A stretch of 8,532 nucleotides of DNA from Anaerolinea sp. (GTDB taxonomy: Bacteria > Chloroflexota > Anaerolineae > JAAEKA01). Made by a program: the position numbers and the translations under genes. The notes beneath the pieces are model-generated. The model did no database searches and was not told where the DNA came from. It was given only the letters and a program-made list of their open reading frames with translations. The DNA lies in contig JACSRL010000345.1 of assembly GCA_014879765.1 (NCBI GenBank), forward strand, positions 1 to 8,532, written 5' to 3'. Shown here piece after piece: positions 5,980 to 8,532 of this stretch. The number at the start of each line of letters is the position of its first letter. Position 1 is the first letter of the stretch.

Positions 5980-7338
5980 ATGGCCACTGAAGGCAATCTG
6001 GAAGCCCCCACCCGCCACCCGCTGGACTGGAAGAACTCCGACTTCTACAACGAAGAGAAGTGCTTCACCGAACTGGAGCGCATCTTCGACATCTGCCATG
6101 GCTGCCGCCGCTGCGTCAGCCTTTGCGGCGCCTTTCCCACGCTGTTCGACCTGGTGGACGAAAGCACGACGATGGAGGTGGACGGGGTCGACAAGAAGGA
6201 TTACTGGAAGGTGATCGACCAGTGCTACATGTGCGACCTGTGCTACATGACCAAGTGTCCGTACACGCCGCCGCACGAATGGAACCTGGATTTTCCGCAC
6301 ACGATGCTGCGCGCCAAGGCCATCAAGTTCAGCAAGGGCGAGGTCGGCGCGGCCGAGAAGTTCCTGGCCTCGACCGATGTGCACGGCCAGTTTGCGGGCA
6401 TCCCGGTGGTGGTGCAGGTGGCCAATGCGGTCAACAGGACGAAAACCATGCGCAACCTGATGGAGAGCGTGGCCGGTGTTGACAAGGACGCCTGGTTGCC
6501 GTCGCTGGCGACGAAGAAATTTCGCTCCGGCACGCCCGAAGCCAAGGCGACGGTGGTGAAAGACGGCGAGAAGACGCCGGGCAAGGTTGCGATTTTCTCC
6601 ACCTGCTACATCAACTACAACGAGCCCGGCATCGGGCTGGACCTGCTGAAGATCCTCGACCACAACGACATCCCCTACGTGCTGGTCGAGAAGGAAAAGT
6701 GCTGTGGCATGCCCAAGCTGGAACTGGGCGATCTGGAATCGGTGGAGGCAAGCAAGAACGCCAACATCCCGGTGCTGGCGAAGTACGCCAGGGACGGTTT
6801 CGCCATTCTGGCCGCCGTGCCCAGCTGTGCGCTGATGTTCAAGCAGGAAATTCCGCTGATGTTCCCCGACGAGGGCGATGTGCAACTCGTCAAGCAGTCC
6901 ATGTGGGACCCGTTCGAGTACTTCATGGCCCGCAAGCGCGACGGCCTGCTCAAGACCGAGTTCCCCACGAGCCTGGGCAACGTCAGCTACCAGATTCCCT
7001 GTCACGGCCGGGTGCAGAACATCGGCCGCAAGACCGAAGAAATGCTGAAGATGATTCCGGGGACGACGATCAACACGATCGAGCGCTGCTCGGGCCACGC
7101 CGGCACCTTCGGCGTGAAAAAGGCCTATCACCAGACGGCCATGAAGATCGGCAAACCGGTGTTCAAGGCCATGGCCACGATGAAGGATGGCGCCAGGCCC
7201 GACTTCATCAGTTCCGACTGCCCCCTCGGCGGCCACCACATCGCCCAGGGTTTTGAAGTCAACGGCCTGGGTGCACCCACATTGCAACATCCGCTGAGCC
7301 TGGTGGCGCGGGCATATGGACTGAAACAAGGAGAGTGA
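5980..7338 (+). CDS. GlpC/HdrD-like (Fe-S)-binding oxidoreductase with two 4Fe-4S motifs and two CCG-type domains
   Basis: 452 residues, soluble electron-transfer protein related to anaerobic glycerol-3-phosphate dehydrogenase subunit C and heterodisulfide reductase. Seen: ferredoxin-type clusters at Cys39-42-45-49 (CHGCRRC...C) and Cys82-85-88-93 (CYMCDLCYMTKCP). The first cysteine-rich domain has Cys209, Cys241-Cys242-Gly243 and Cys283. The second has Cys341, Cys370-Ser-Gly and Cys414, so its central motif is CSG, not CCG. No transmembrane segment and no flavin domain are visible. It follows rubrerythrin by 161 bases and its stop lies 2 bases before the DUF3501 start, so it is co-translated with DUF3501. 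Members of this type commonly sit beside rubrerythrin and DUF3501 genes in proteobacteria (family knowledge, from memory). I infer a role passing electrons to rubrerythrin or reducing a disulfide-type substrate. The start at 5980 has only a weak GAGAG ribosome binding site. Confidence 0.92.
   Translation: MATEGNLEAPTRHPLDWKNSDFYNEEKCFTELERIFDICHGCRRCVSLCGAFPTLFDLVDESTTMEVDGVDKKDYWKVIDQCYMCDLCYMTKCPYTPPHEWNLDFPHTMLRAKAIKFSKGEVGAAEKFLASTDVHGQFAGIPVVVQVANAVNRTKTMRNLMESVAGVDKDAWLPSLATKKFRSGTPEAKATVVKDGEKTPGKVAIFSTCYINYNEPGIGLDLLKILDHNDIPYVLVEKEKCCGMPKLELGDLESVEASKNANIPVLAKYARDGFAILAAVPSCALMFKQEIPLMFPDEGDVQLVKQSMWDPFEYFMARKRDGLLKTEFPTSLGNVSYQIPCHGRVQNIGRKTEEMLKMIPGTTINTIERCSGHAGTFGVKKAYHQTAMKIGKPVFKAMATMKDGARPDFISSDCPLGGHHIAQGFEVNGLGAPTLQHPLSLVARAYGLKQGE
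7328..7333 (+). promoter_or_regulatory. Ribosome binding site deciding the DUF3501 start
   Basis: AAGGAG sits inside the last codons of the iron-sulfur gene. It is 7 bases before GTG 7341 but only 1 base before the alternative in-frame GTG at 7335, so 7341 is the likelier start. Confidence 0.65.
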
Positions 7339-7340
7339 AC

Positions 7341-7931
7341 GTGCAAGTGACCGGAAAGATCACCCGTGACAGCCTGATGACGCTGGAGGCCTACAGCAAG
7401 TGGCGCAAGGAACACAAGGCTGACGTGATCGCGCACCGCAAGCTGCGCAGCGTGCGTCTGGGCGAACACATCAACCTGCAGTTCGAATCCGAAACCACGA
7501 TGCGCTACCAGATCCAGGAGATGCTGCGCGTGGAGAAGATTTTTGAAGAAGAGGGCATCGAGCAGGAGATCGAGGCCTATGCGCCGCTGGTGCCCGATGG
7601 CAGCAACTGGAAGGCGACGATGATGATCGAATACACCGACGTCAACGAACGCAAGCGCGAACTCGCCCGGCTGATCGGTGTGGAAGACCGGCTCTTCGTC
7701 GAGGTCGAGGGCCATGCACGGGTCTACGCGATTGCGGACGAAGACCTGGACCGCGAAACCGATGAAAAGACGTCGGCGGTGCATTTCGTGCGCTTTGAAC
7801 TGTCCCCTGCAATGTGCGCGGCTGTCAAGGCGGGCGCGGCAGTGAAGGTGGGTTGCGACCATACGCATTACCCTGCGCACGTGAACATCAACGCAGAAAC
7901 GCTGGCCTCGCTGGCCGGCGACCTTCAATGA
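7341..7931 (+). CDS. DUF3501 family protein
   Basis: 196 residues from GTG 7341. Function is unknown; the family is known from its genomic association with rubrerythrin and GlpC-like iron-sulfur proteins. Seen: a charged N-terminal helix region, then the family-typical block 'YQIQEMLRVEKIFEEEGIEQ' (residues 56-75), followed by 'EAYAPLVPDGSNWKATMMIEY' split around residues 78-98. The C-terminal half is mixed alpha/beta, with a Cys/His cluster Cys172, His174, His176, His180 ('VGCDHTHYPAH') that could bind metal (inference). No signal peptide or membrane segment, so it is cytoplasmic. It is tightly coupled to the iron-sulfur gene (start 2 bases after its stop) and the peroxiredoxin-like gene follows after 28 bases. 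A stoichiometric partner or maturation factor for the iron-sulfur protein is a reasonable guess, not a demonstrated function. An alternative in-frame GTG at 7335 would overlap the upstream stop. Confidence 0.9.
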   Translation: MQVTGKITRDSLMTLEAYSKWRKEHKADVIAHRKLRSVRLGEHINLQFESETTMRYQIQEMLRVEKIFEEEGIEQEIEAYAPLVPDGSNWKATMMIEYTDVNERKRELARLIGVEDRLFVEVEGHARVYAIADEDLDRETDEKTSAVHFVRFELSPAMCAAVKAGAAVKVGCDHTHYPAHVNINAETLASLAGDLQ

Positions 7932-7959
7932 CGGCTTTCGGGCCCAACCGAGGAAACCC

Positions 7960-8508
7960 ATGACACTTCAGGCCCTGTTGCCCCGCCATCCCGTACCGGC
8001 ACTGAACGTGCCACTGGTCAACGGAGGGCGCTTTGTTCTGGGCGCTGCGCCAGGTGAAAAATTCGATCTGGTGGTCTTCTACCGCGGCCTGCACTGCCCG
8101 ATCTGCTCCAAGTACCTGCTCGAACTTGAGCGCCTGTCGGCCGACTTTGCCAGCCGCGGCGTGCAGGTGCTGGCGGTCAGCAGCGACGACGAAGAGCGCG
8201 GCCGCAAGATGGCCGAAAAGGTGAGCGCCAAAGGCGTGCAGTTCGCCTACGGCCTGAGCCTCAAGAGTGCACGCCAGTGGGGTCTGTACATCAGCACCTC
8301 GCGCGGCCTCACGTCTATCGGCATCGAGGAGCCTGAGTTGTTCAGCGAGCCGGGCGTCTTCATCGTGCGACCGGACGGCACGCTGTACTACGGCGCGGTG
8401 CAGACCATGCCGTTTGCCCGGCCGCAGTTTGCCGACCTGCTCGGCGCGATCGACTTCGCCATTGCCAAGGACTACCCGGCTCGCGGTGAGTACACCGGCG
8501 CGGTCTGA
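7960..8508 (+). CDS. Peroxiredoxin-like (AhpC/TSA, thioredoxin-fold) protein
   Basis: 182 residues, cytoplasmic, no signal peptide. Seen: a thioredoxin fold with the redox motif 'FYRGLHCPICSKYLLEL', where Cys46 and Cys49 form a CxxC pair after Y-R-G, as in peroxiredoxin-like AhpC-TSA proteins. 'VLAVSSDD' follows (strand 4 with the family's serine/aspartate pattern), and 'EPGVFIVRPDGTLYY' with a cis-Pro-like turn. Classical peroxiredoxins have a P-xxx-T/S-xx-C active site, which is not seen, so thiol peroxidase activity is likely but unproven; a disulfide reductase is the alternative. AGGA 5 bases before the ATG supports the start. Position after rubrerythrin, iron-sulfur protein and DUF3501 fits a peroxide or thiol-stress role. 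Only 24 bases follow it in the window. Confidence 0.9.
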   Translation: MTLQALLPRHPVPALNVPLVNGGRFVLGAAPGEKFDLVVFYRGLHCPICSKYLLELERLSADFASRGVQVLAVSSDDEERGRKMAEKVSAKGVQFAYGLSLKSARQWGLYISTSRGLTSIGIEEPELFSEPGVFIVRPDGTLYYGAVQTMPFARPQFADLLGAIDFAIAKDYPARGEYTGAV

Positions 8509-8532
8509 TCCGGCGCCTCTCCGGTTTCAGGC

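Noticed and set aside
5938..7329. Long minus-strand open frame (463 codons) opposite the iron-sulfur gene
   Set aside because: It is the antisense shadow of a well-supported gene in GC-rich DNA. Its translation is His/Val/Arg-rich with no recognisable domain.
8511..8526. CCGG...CCGGTTT as a terminator after the last gene
   Set aside because: Only a 4-bp stem with three T residues, and the window ends before it can be judged.

Overview
The window is GC-rich, densely packed DNA from a proteobacterium, most likely a betaproteobacterium of the order Burkholderiales. That placement is inferred from base composition, codon use and gene families, not from a marker gene. Six genes are complete enough to assign to a family with confidence. 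One uncharacterised-family gene (DUF3501) and one left-edge partial gene bring the total to eight. No tRNA, rRNA, CRISPR array, insertion sequence or phage gene was seen.

Left block (1-3962, minus strand): four genes run leftwards in the order BASS-family sodium-coupled transporter, extended-SDR/epimerase-like oxidoreductase, classical SDR dehydrogenase, then a secreted c-type cytochrome carrying a beta-propeller, which runs off the left edge. The first three are joined by 4-base ATGA stop/start overlaps and the last follows within 14 bases, so this looks like one translationally coupled operon. Transporter, two NAD(P)-dependent oxidoreductases and a periplasmic heme protein together suggest uptake and oxidation of a small hydrophobic or organic-anion compound. 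The substrate cannot be read from sequence.

Centre (3963-5395): a 162-base divergent intergenic region separates the operon from a rightward AraC-family regulator (4125-5087), the obvious candidate controller of the operon. It contains a widely spaced 8-bp inverted repeat. A probable intrinsic terminator follows the regulator. A 308-base non-coding stretch then leads into the second block and holds small palindromes and a hairpin next to the rubrerythrin ribosome binding site.

Right block (5396-8508, plus strand): a rubrerythrin without a rubredoxin domain, a GlpC/HdrD-like iron-sulfur protein with two 4Fe-4S motifs and two cysteine-rich CCG-type domains, a DUF3501 protein, and a peroxiredoxin-like thioredoxin-fold protein. 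I read this as a peroxide/redox-stress module in which the iron-sulfur protein may supply electrons the truncated rubrerythrin cannot relay itself. The rubrerythrin and iron-sulfur genes are separated by 161 bases holding two strong adjacent hairpins that lack T-tracts, a possible RNA control or processing element. The best candidates for undescribed biology are this redox module with DUF3501, and the coupled transporter-SDR-cytochrome operon.
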